Source of the DNA: Halorubrum aquaticum
GTDB taxonomy: Archaea; Halobacteriota; Halobacteria; Halobacteriales; Haloferacaceae
Direction of reading: 5' to 3'
Assembly (NCBI RefSeq): GCF_900113615.1
Contig: NZ_FOPZ01000004.1
Span: 1-64,000, forward strand
Length of the DNA stretch: 64,000 nt
Positions 57,842 through 64,000 of the stretch are shown here, in pieces; position 1 is the stretch's first letter; each line of letters starts with the position of its first letter. The position numbers and the translations under genes are program-made. The notes below the pieces were generated by a model. It made no database searches and had not been told where the DNA came from. It saw only the letters and a program-made list of their open reading frames with translations.

Positions 57842-60226
57842 TCACTCCGCCCGCCGGCCGGCGTGACCCGGGTAGTCGCGCTCGAAGCGCGATCCCAGCT
57901 CCTCGCGGTCGAGCCGGATCACGACCGGTCGGCCGTGCGGGCAGGCGTAGGGGTTCTCACACGCGTCGAGCCGGTCGAGGAGGTCGACGACGCGGCCCTC
58001 CGTCAGCGACGTGTTCCCCGTCACCGAGGGGTAACACGCGAGGTCGGCGAGCAGCTCGTCGACTGCGTCGGTCACGGGGTTCGATCCCGGGGCGTCCGCG
58101 GCGGAACCGTCCTCCTCGGCCGACTCCGCGGTCCGGGCCGCGTCCGTGACGAACTCCGTGAGGACGTCCCGGAGGAGTTCGGGGTCGAGCGCGGCGTCGA
58201 AGACCGCGGGGACCGCCTCGACGACGACCTCGCGCTCGCCCGCGCGCTCGGCGCGGAACCCGACCCCCGACAGTTCCTCGAGGAACTCGCCGAACAGCGC
58301 CGCCTCCCGCGCCGTCAACTCGACTGTCACCGGCTCCGCGAGCGCCTGGGCGGGGGGGCCGTCGGCGAACTCCCGTCTGAGCCGCTCGTAGTTCACCCGC
58401 TCGTCGGCGGCGTGCTGGTCGATCAACACCAGTCCGTCGGGGGCCTCCGCGACGACGTAGGTGTCGTGAAGCTGGCCGAGCACGCGCAGCGACGGCAGCG
58501 AGTCGTACGCGCGCTCGTCGCTCGTCTCCTCGCCGGCGAGGGTGCGCTGGCTCGTCGTGGAGCGTCGTGGCGTCGGGTCGGCGTCCGGAACGCGATCGGC
58601 GTCGGACTCGGGACCGGCATCGGACTCGAAGCCGGAATTCGAACCGGAATCGGCGGCGACCCCGGAAGCGTCGGCGAGCGATCCGTGGCTCCCGAGCGAG
58701 CCCCGGTCGTCTTCCGAGTTCCGGTCATCGTCGCCCGCCTCCGTGCCGCCCGCCTCCGTGCCGCCCGCCTCCGCGCCGCCGGACTGCCAACTCCGCGGCG
58801 AAGGACGGTCCGATTCGGACGAAGTCACACCGGCGTCACGGTCCGCATCGTCGTGGCGGTCCACGTCGCGCGTGAGATCCGTGTCGCCGTCGCGGTCCGG
58901 TTCGCCGCCATGACTCGCGTCGTCGCCGCGGCTCGAATCGCGGTCTGCGCCGGCGTCACTTCCCGAGTCGCCGGCGAGTCCCTCGACCGCCCAGGCGTCC
59001 TCGTCGTCCGGCTCGAGTTCCGTCGCCGACCCGTTCTTCGGGTCGATCTCGGCGGTGGTTCCCGTGTCGGTTCCGTCCCCCTCGTCTCCGCGCCGTCCAC
59101 CCGCAGCCCCCGCCCCGCCGACGACCTCGCCGTCGGTGCTCTCGGGGGCCACGTCGACTTCGTCGGGCGCGGACCGTCCGCGCGGCGCGGTCGACCGGAT
59201 GAGGCCGTGATCGAGCAGCGCCGATTCGACGGCCGACTCGACGGCCGCCCTGACACCCGCCTCCCGGTCGAACCGGACCTCCAGCTTCCGCGGGTGGACG
59301 TTGACGTCCACCTCGTCGGGCGGGACCTCGACGAAGAGCACCGCGAAGGGGTAGCGGTCGGGCGCGAGTTGGCCGCCGTACGCCTCCAACACCGCCTCGC
59401 GGAGCGCGCCGGCCGTGACGTACCGGTCGTTGACGTACGTCGCGAGGTAGTCGCGGGCCGACCGGGTCGTCTCCGGGTGCGAGACGAGGCCGGTGACGCG
59501 CGTCGCCGGGGGAGCCCCCTCCTCCTCCGACTCCGGCTCCCAGTCGACCTCGAGCATCGACTCGGCGACTTCCCGACCGTAGACTGCCAGCACGGCCGAC
59601 CGGAGGTCGCCGTTGCCCTCGGTCGCGAACGTCTCGCGGCCGTCGTGTTCGAGCGAGACGGCCACGTCGGGGTTCGCGAGCGCGTACCCCGTGACCACCG
59701 TGTTGACGTGGTCGAACTCCGTGGACACCCGCTTGAGGAACTTCTTGCGGGCGGGCGTGTTGTAGAAGAGGTCATCCACCTCGACGGTCGTGCCCGTCGG
59801 GCAGCCCGCGGGCCGCACTTCGCCGACGTCGCCGCCTTCGACCGTGACCTCCGCACCCACGTCCGCGTCCGGCGGGCGCGACCGGACCGTGAGTCGGGAG
59901 ACCGCGCCGACCGTGTACAGCGCCTCGCCGCGGAACCCGAGCGTCCCGACGCCCGCCTCGAGGTCCTCGATGTCGCCGATCTTCGAGGTGGCGTGTTCGG
60001 CGACGGCCGCCTCGAGTTGGTCGGCCGGGATCCCGACGCCGTCGTCGCGGACACGGATCCCCTCGGTGCCGCCGGCCTCGACCGAGACGGCGACCCGGGT
60101 CGCGCCCGCGTCGAGGCTGTTCTCGATCAGCTCCTTGACGACGCTGGCCGGCCGCTCGACCACCTCGCCCGCCGCGATCCGCTGGATCGTCCGCTCGTCC
60201 AACCGTTCGATCTCGGGCGGCTCCAT
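57842..60226 (-). CDS. mutL: DNA mismatch repair protein MutL with endonuclease motif
   Basis: From ATG 60226 the protein has 794 residues. The N-terminal GHKL ATPase shows KELIENSLDAG, RDDGVGI and GFRGEAL; the transducer domain follows to about residue 335. A long Asp/Ser/Glu/Gly-rich linker (about 340-580) includes EAGGTEAGGTEAGD repeats. The C-terminal domain has DQHAADERVNYE (about residue 602), which fits the DQHA-xx-E-xxxx-E endonuclease motif, and CPHGRPVVIRL (about residue 759), the second metal motif. It should nick DNA in mismatch repair with MutS, which is not in the window. The long frame upstream of the start enters the hairpin repeat and is not coding. Confidence 0.93.
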   Translation of the reverse strand: MEPPEIERLDERTIQRIAAGEVVERPASVVKELIENSLDAGATRVAVSVEAGGTEGIRVRDDGVGIPADQLEAAVAEHATSKIGDIEDLEAGVGTLGFRGEALYTVGAVSRLTVRSRPPDADVGAEVTVEGGDVGEVRPAGCPTGTTVEVDDLFYNTPARKKFLKRVSTEFDHVNTVVTGYALANPDVAVSLEHDGRETFATEGNGDLRSAVLAVYGREVAESMLEVDWEPESEEEGAPPATRVTGLVSHPETTRSARDYLATYVNDRYVTAGALREAVLEAYGGQLAPDRYPFAVLFVEVPPDEVDVNVHPRKLEVRFDREAGVRAAVESAVESALLDHGLIRSTAPRGRSAPDEVDVAPESTDGEVVGGAGAAGGRRGDEGDGTDTGTTAEIDPKNGSATELEPDDEDAWAVEGLAGDSGSDAGADRDSSRGDDASHGGEPDRDGDTDLTRDVDRHDDADRDAGVTSSESDRPSPRSWQSGGAEAGGTEAGGTEAGDDDRNSEDDRGSLGSHGSLADASGVAADSGSNSGFESDAGPESDADRVPDADPTPRRSTTSQRTLAGEETSDERAYDSLPSLRVLGQLHDTYVVAEAPDGLVLIDQHAADERVNYERLRREFADGPPAQALAEPVTVELTAREAALFGEFLEELSGVGFRAERAGEREVVVEAVPAVFDAALDPELLRDVLTEFVTDAARTAESAEEDGSAADAPGSNPVTDAVDELLADLACYPSVTGNTSLTEGRVVDLLDRLDACENPYACPHGRPVVIRLDREELGSRFERDYPGHAGRRAE

Positions 60227-60609
60227 CACTGCTCGTGGGTGAGGGCAGCGAGTACTTGAAACCGTCCCCGGCGGGTCGACGACGTACGATCCGATCGAAA
60301 CCAAGCGGTGGCGCGCCCGGGAGCGGGCCGGCGGCCCGCTCCCGGCCCGCGAGGGAGTCGGTCGCCTCCGGCGACCGACGAGGCTGGGGAGGCGTGAGGT
60401 GCGGGGCCGTGCGGTGTGGGTGGGAATCAAAGGGGCAGTCGCCGGCGGCTCCGCCGCCGGCTGCCAGAGGCGCGGAGCGCCTCGCGGCTGGGGCTTTGGA
60501 CGTGTTCACCGCCTCGACACCGACGTAGACCGAATGGTCCGCTCACACTCACGGCTCGCTCCGCTCGCCGTTCGTGATCCGAGGCGCTCGCTGCGCTCGC
60601 GCCTCGCCA
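60227..60609. other. gap between mutL and tRNA-Leu holding hairpin repeat copy B
   Basis: The segment 60317-60500 is the dispersed hairpin element copy B. The stretch from 60500 to 60609 is also rich in imperfect palindromes such as CGAGGCGC ... GCGCCTCG (60582-60606 region) but I cannot tell whether it belongs to the element. No gene is present. Confidence 0.55.
60317..60500 (-). repeat. dispersed modular hairpin element, copy B (reverse orientation)
   Basis: Read on the minus strand this element shows the same blocks in the same order as copy A: the 20-base block CCAAAGCCCCAGCCGCGAGG (60482-60501), CGACTGCCCCTTTGA, a 29-base block identical to copy A (60379-60407) and TCCCTCGCGGGC (60345-60356). 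Perfect stems with three-base loops fill the spaces: CCGGGAGCGGGCC-GGC-complement (60317-60345), GTCGGTCGCC-TCC-complement (60357-60379), GCCGGCGGC-TCC-complement (60441-60461) and GAGGCGC-GGA-complement (60467-60483). Confidence 0.85.
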
Positions 60610-60694
60610 TGCGCGGGACCGGATTCGAACCGGCGGACCCCTACGGGATAGCGTCCTAAGCGCTACGCCTTTGGCCTGGCTCGGCAACCCGCGC
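60610..60694 (-). tRNA. tRNA-Leu, anticodon UAG
   Basis: Read on the minus strand it begins GCGCGGGTTGCCGAGCCAGG and ends with CCCGCGC plus discriminator A. The acceptor stem pairs perfectly. The anticodon arm is TAGCG-CTTAGGA-CGCTA, giving anticodon TAG. The variable arm is long (class II, as required for Leu) and the T arm reads GCCGG-TTCGAAT-CCGGT. CCA is not encoded and there is no intron. Confidence 0.95.
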
Positions 60695-60808
60695 GCGACC
60701 ACTCGTAGGCGGAACCGCCTCAAGAACCTAACGAACGGACCCGGATTCGGGGACCGATACGTCACGATCCACGGACCGTTTTTGTACCTCGGCCGCCAAC
60801 CCCGGGAC

Positions 60809-61117
60809 ATGTACCGGGCGAGTGACCGCGTCGACAACGCCGAATGGATCGACCACCTCGAGGAGGCGTGTGCTGACCTCGACCTCGACGACGACGCGTG
60901 CTCGACCGCGACCGACCTGTTCCTCTCGGAGATCCCCGATGAGGAGCGCTCGAAGGCCGCGACCGCCGCCGCCAGCCTCTACGCCGCCGCGCTGATCCGC
61001 GGCCAGGAACGCCCCCAATCAACCGTCGCAGACGCCATGGGCGTCTCGCGGCTCTCCGTCCAGCAACGCTGGAAACCCCTCCTCGAGAACGCCGGCTTCA
61101 CCCCGCCGACGTGGTGA
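60809..61117 (+). CDS. small TFB-like protein with one cyclin-type repeat
   Basis: The 102-residue protein begins MYRASDRVDNAEWIDHLEEACADLDLD. It contains AAASLYAAALIRGQERPQSTVADAMGVSRLSVQQRWKPLL (each half conserved), which resembles the second cyclin-like repeat of TFB with its helix-turn-helix (VAxxxGVSxxxVxxRxxxLL). It lacks the N-terminal zinc ribbon, B-finger and first repeat. It may be a DNA-binding regulator derived from TFB; the function is unknown. A TTTTTGTAC box lies 22-30 bases upstream. The gene converges on fibrillarin. Confidence 0.75.
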   Translation: MYRASDRVDNAEWIDHLEEACADLDLDDDACSTATDLFLSEIPDEERSKAATAAASLYAAALIRGQERPQSTVADAMGVSRLSVQQRWKPLLENAGFTPPTW

Positions 61118-61147
61118 GGGCGTCGACATCGGACGCTCCTCCGCATC

Positions 61148-61786
61148 TCACTTCGGCGTCGCCACGACCCCGAGGTGGTCCTCGTGGAACCGGTCCAGCC
61201 GCTCGGTCTCGAGCACCTCGTAGGTACCCCGCAACTCGGCGAGCACGTCCGCGAACACGTCGTCCGGATCGGCAGTGACGTCCTCGCTGCGGGCTTTCAC
61301 CGCTAGCAGCAGCCGCCCGTCGTCGGCGAGGAATCGGGCGTTTCGGGTCGCGACCGCCGCCTGCCCGCGGGTCGCGACGTCCTGAACGATCGCGTCGAGG
61401 TCGCGCTCGACGACGTGCGCGTACGTCTCCGGCTTTCGGGCGTCCTTCAGGAGGGGAAACAGCCGGTCGCGGGACTCGGCCACGTCGAGGAGGTCCCGCG
61501 TCGGCCGGGGCGCGAACTCCACGGCGTACGTCGGGCCGGCGAAGTCCGCGACGTGACTGACGGTCGTCCCCGCGGCCGCGCCGAGGTACAACACCGTCTC
61601 GCCGCCGGAGAGGCCGGCGTCGAACCCGAGTTCCAACATCCCGCCGAGCTTCGACCGCTCGGGGCCCCACGCGCGCCACTCGCCGTCGGTCGGCTCGCCG
61701 TAGACCGGCGGGCCGCGGGTCGCAAGTCGCGTCTCGCCGTCGAACGACCGGCGCTCGACGCCCACGGGAAGGTCAGGGTCACTCAT
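61148..61786 (-). CDS. flpA: fibrillarin-like rRNA/tRNA 2'-O-methyltransferase
   Basis: The 212-residue protein is archaeal fibrillarin: WRAWGPERSKLGGMLELGFDAG, the SAM-binding VLYLGAAAGTTVSHVADFAG, VYAVEF-like YAVEFAPRPTRDLL and RDLDAIVQDVATRGQAAVA. With Nop5, L7Ae and C/D box RNAs it methylates ribose 2'-OH groups of rRNA and tRNA. Its start overlaps the nop5 stop by eight bases, the usual archaeal order. Confidence 0.94.
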   Translation of the reverse strand: MSDPDLPVGVERRSFDGETRLATRGPPVYGEPTDGEWRAWGPERSKLGGMLELGFDAGLSGGETVLYLGAAAGTTVSHVADFAGPTYAVEFAPRPTRDLLDVAESRDRLFPLLKDARKPETYAHVVERDLDAIVQDVATRGQAAVATRNARFLADDGRLLLAVKARSEDVTADPDDVFADVLAELRGTYEVLETERLDRFHEDHLGVVATPK

Positions 61787-62651
61787 TCGCGTTCACCTCC
61801 TCGGACGCCGCGCGCGCCCGGATCGTCGCCATCCGCTCGCGGAGGTCCTCGTGGAGCACCTCGCGGTACTCCCCCGAGTAGTGGTCCGCACGTGCCGCGA
61901 GCGCCAGCTTCCCCGCGAGCGCCCGGGCGGCCGACCCGCGGTCCTCGGGGCGGGTCCCCCGGACGAACTCGTGGGTGTAGATGATCCCGTGTTTCGGCGA
62001 GGGGGCCCGCCCCGAGAGGTGCGCGAACAGCGCGTCCTCCGCGCCGAGCACCTGAACGGTCCCCGAGGGCTTCTTCGCCAGCGGCTCGAGCCCCCCGGCG
62101 AGCGCGATCAGCCGCGCCGCGAGCTCCGGCCCGGCCATGTCGGCGAGGTTCGGCGCGACCGCGGGCGCGACCCGGTCGACGGTGGCCGACAGCTCGTCCC
62201 GCTCGTCGGCGAGGTCGACCGCGCGCGCCGACAGCGAGACGACCCGTCGCTCGAGGTCGCCGTCGGGCTCCCGCGCGGCGATCTCGCGTGCGCCGGCGAT
62301 CCCGAGCTCGGCGTCGTCGAAGCGGCTTCCCGCCCACTCGGCCGCCCGCTCGGCCAGTTCGTTCGCGACGCGCTCGCAGTCGTCCATCGCCCGGACGGCG
62401 TGGATCAACTGCTGATCGTCGGCACGCTCACGTTCGCGTACTTCCTGCCGCGTCGCGTGTATCGTCGCCTCGTGGAGTCGGTCGTAGTACTCCTCCTCCG
62501 AATCAGCATACCCGGACTCGACGGCGATCCGTGGCCAGTCCTCCGGCTCTTCGGCGCTTCCCCTGAGTATCTCCGCCTCCGCGGCATCGAGGTCCTCCGG
62601 ATCGAGATCCGAAAACCACCCCGCGTTCGCGGCGTCCGGTTCGTTGGTCAT
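61779..62651 (-). CDS. nop5: Nop5/Nop56-like C/D box RNP core protein
   Basis: From ATG 62651 the protein has 290 residues. An N-terminal acidic domain and a coiled coil lead to the Nop domain with NLADMAGPELAARLIALAGGLEPLAKKPSGTVQVLGAE and the short ending IIYTHEFVRGTRPEDRGSAAR. It scaffolds fibrillarin on C/D box guide RNA. It lacks the basic KKE-rich tail found in many Nop5 proteins, as expected in haloarchaea. A GCATAAAC box lies 25-32 bases upstream. Confidence 0.92.
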   Translation of the reverse strand: MTNEPDAANAGWFSDLDPEDLDAAEAEILRGSAEEPEDWPRIAVESGYADSEEEYYDRLHEATIHATRQEVRERERADDQQLIHAVRAMDDCERVANELAERAAEWAGSRFDDAELGIAGAREIAAREPDGDLERRVVSLSARAVDLADERDELSATVDRVAPAVAPNLADMAGPELAARLIALAGGLEPLAKKPSGTVQVLGAEDALFAHLSGRAPSPKHGIIYTHEFVRGTRPEDRGSAARALAGKLALAARADHYSGEYREVLHEDLRERMATIRARAASEEVNANE

Positions 62652-62675
62652 TATTGGTCCATAGACGGCCTTCTC

Positions 62676-62683
62676 GTTTATGC
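62676..62683 (-). promoter_or_regulatory. TATA-like box of the nop5-fibrillarin operon
   Basis: GCATAAAC on the minus strand lies 25-32 bases before the nop5 ATG. Confidence 0.5.
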
Positions 62684-62893
62684 GTTCCCGAACGGCCGGG
62701 GCAAGACGCGGAACCGTCGTCCCGGGCGTGCGTCCGAACTCGGCCAGACACGAACGGATCGGTCGGACGGGTTCCTCCCGGTGACCGATCGAGGACGTGT
62801 TTAAGCGGCGATCGATGGAAACGATTCGCTGTCGAGGGGACACCAAGATCGACTCTCCGAATTCGCGGGACGATCAAGTGCCGCTGACCGTGA

Positions 62894-63604
62894 TCAGCCG
62901 GATTCCTTCCAGTCGTGCGGATCTCCTTCCCTGAACTCCCCTTTCGCTTCCCTGTCCCGAGGCCAGAGTACGATCATAACGGCTGTCGCGTAATAGAGAG
63001 CGATGACGGTCACGACGAGAGTTCCAGGGACGCCGGCGATCGTGGCCGTCGTCAGTGGGCTCTCGTTCGGCGCGAACGCCGTGATTCGGAACAGCCACGC
63101 GACGAGTAGGACAGCCAGAAGCGGGAGGTAGATCCGCTGAAGACGGTTCGCCGTGGCTTCCACCATCGACACTTTCAGCGTCGGCGTCCGATAGTCCCGA
63201 CTGAGTTTGCTTCGCCAGTCCTCGTGTTCGACGCCCGCTGACGGATCGAGCGCGTCCGCAAGCAAGTTCTGTTGGAAGAGGCGCACTCGTGAGCGATAGA
63301 CGTCGTAGTCACGATACCGCCGTGCCTCGATCAACAGGAAGAGAGAGACGGCGAGAATACCGACGAGGACGATGTAATGTGGATTGTCGGTACTGGAAAA
63401 CGCGAACGTGAGGATCGCAGCCACGACCGTCACACCCCAAGTAGTCGTCTGGTCAAGGCGTGATCGCCACGTCGTCTCCCGGTCCAGTTCTCCGCGATAG
63501 GCATCACCCAATATCGAACTCAGCTCCGTGCTGTGATCGGCGATCTCGCTGCCGAGTTCGGCTTCCTCTGCCGGTTCCGAGTCGTCCGGCGATTCATCGG
63601 TCAT
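62894..63604 (-). CDS. DUF2270 integral membrane protein
   Basis: From ATG 63604 the protein has 236 residues. A polar acidic N-terminus (MTDESPDDSEPAEEAELGSE) leads to the DUF2270 hallmark LSSILGDAYRGELDRETTWRSRLDQTT, then two membrane helices (about residues 60-95), a soluble middle with ARRYRDYDVYRSRVRLFQQNLLADALDPSAG and RTPTLKVSMVEA, and two more helices near the C-terminus. The function is unknown. An earlier in-frame start would add 30 residues that overlap the upstream regulator gene. Its GC content looks somewhat lower than that of the neighbours. Confidence 0.85.
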   Translation of the reverse strand: MTDESPDDSEPAEEAELGSEIADHSTELSSILGDAYRGELDRETTWRSRLDQTTTWGVTVVAAILTFAFSSTDNPHYIVLVGILAVSLFLLIEARRYRDYDVYRSRVRLFQQNLLADALDPSAGVEHEDWRSKLSRDYRTPTLKVSMVEATANRLQRIYLPLLAVLLVAWLFRITAFAPNESPLTTATIAGVPGTLVVTVIALYYATAVMIVLWPRDREAKGEFREGDPHDWKESG

Positions 63605-63665
63605 ACAGATGGAGACGAGACCAGCAATGATAGGGCTTCCACGGTCCGTTCCTCGTTGAAGGAGA

Positions 63666-64000
63666 TCACCTGCTGATTTCGGCCGGTTGATCATCCGCCA
63701 TCAACGTGTCCTGAACGAGGGCGTCGATGCCCCGTCGCAACCGTTCGGAGAGCGCCTGATGAGAGACGCCCAAGTCCGCAGCGACGTCGACGAGCTCGAC
63801 TCCCCGGGGGACCGTGTAGAACCCCTGCTTCCAAGCGGTCGTCAACGCCACGAACTGCGGGTCGGTGAGTCCGTACCGGCCCGCCGGTTGGCCGCTCATC
63901 TCGCGGATCGCGATCATCTCCAGATCGATGTCGTGCTCCTTACAGTGGGCCATCGTTTCGCTCACGCCGTCGTGGGTCGGGAACATGAGCCGTACGACCC
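63666..64000 (-). CDS. C-terminal part of a Bat-type HTH regulator (HTH_10), N-terminus outside the window
   Basis: The frame is open to the right edge; the first visible residues VVRLMFPTHDGVSETMAHCKEH fit the middle of a bacterio-opsin-activator-type protein. The C-terminus is the HTH_10 domain: YGLTDPQFVALTTAWKQGFYTVPRGVELVDVAADLGVSHQALSERLRRG (conserved core DVAADLGVSHQALSERLRRG). Such proteins are haloarchaeal transcription regulators that often respond to redox or light through N-terminal PAS/GAF domains, which are not visible here. An internal ATG at 63986 is unlikely to be the true start. Confidence 0.82.
   Translation of the reverse strand, partial: VVRLMFPTHDGVSETMAHCKEHDIDLEMIAIREMSGQPAGRYGLTDPQFVALTTAWKQGFYTVPRGVELVDVAADLGVSHQALSERLRRGIDALVQDTLMADDQPAEISR

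Noticed and set aside
1-64000. CRISPR arrays, rRNA genes, integrases or insertion sequences
   Set aside because: I found no regularly spaced repeats, no rRNA signature and no transposase or recombinase protein in the window.

Overview
This window is chromosomal DNA from a halophilic archaeon of class Halobacteria. It is visibly GC-rich and nearly every protein is strongly acidic. Many genes start directly 22-40 bases downstream of a TATA box with little or no leader. The informational genes are haloarchaeal: proteasome beta subunit, ribosomal proteins S15 and S3Ae, KEOPS Pcc1, RNA polymerase subunit L, RPA with RpaP and a phosphoesterase, Nop5/fibrillarin, MutL with the endonuclease motif, and RdfA. 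The genus cannot be fixed from the sequence alone. I see no rRNA, integrase, transposase or CRISPR array.

Layout. 0-3.5 kb: SPFH protein (cut by the edge), archaetidylserine synthase, psmB, a 57-residue membrane protein and a uracil-DNA-glycosylase-like protein. 3.8-7.8 kb: asparagine-synthase-like protein, PHP phosphoesterase, a small beta protein and an NhaC-type antiporter. 8-10.8 kb: the co-directional block rps15 - recJ-like - pcc1 - rps3ae, followed by an AT-rich gap, a UspA protein and a hairpin-rich dispersed repeat. 12.1-40.5 kb: a large catabolic region. It holds PhzF, 3-hydroxyacyl-CoA dehydrogenase, three enoyl-CoA hydratases, a MaoC hydratase, a Liv-type ABC importer, a two-subunit CoA-transferase, an AMP-forming aryl/acyl-CoA ligase, a 2Fe-2S ferredoxin, a multicomponent oxygenase operon of the phenylacetyl-CoA epoxidase type (paaA-D-B-C plus a separate zinc-ribbon gene), acyl-CoA dehydrogenase, aldehyde and alcohol dehydrogenases, a thiolase paired with a cysteine-less HMG-CoA-synthase-like/DUF35 fusion, and a four-gene UbiD operon.

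40.5-53 kb: an SMC-like ATPase divergent from RdfA, another enoyl-CoA hydratase, rpo11, a HicAB pair whose toxin gene has an in-frame amber codon, a glycosyltransferase, and the rpa-rpaP-rpe operon. 51-56 kb: a surface-glycan-like cluster (two GT4 enzymes, a sulfatase-fold protein, an AglD-like membrane protein, a sugar epimerase). 56-64 kb: a haloarchaeal beta-ketothiolase with a Ser nucleophile and its OB-fold subunit, MutL, the second copy of the hairpin repeat, tRNA-Leu(UAG), a mini-TFB-like protein, fibrillarin/Nop5, a DUF2270 membrane protein and the end of a Bat-type regulator.

The catabolic genes read together as import, CoA activation, ring oxygenation, ring opening and beta-oxidation of an aromatic acid. 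Phenylacetate is the best guess, with PaaZ represented by separate MaoC and aldehyde dehydrogenase genes and PaaD by two genes. The points I would look at first are the UbiD operon (one intact and one degenerate UbiD plus an unrecognised small partner), the hairpin-module repeat present twice in opposite orientation, and the palindromic operator-like array in a gene-free gap beside the paa genes.
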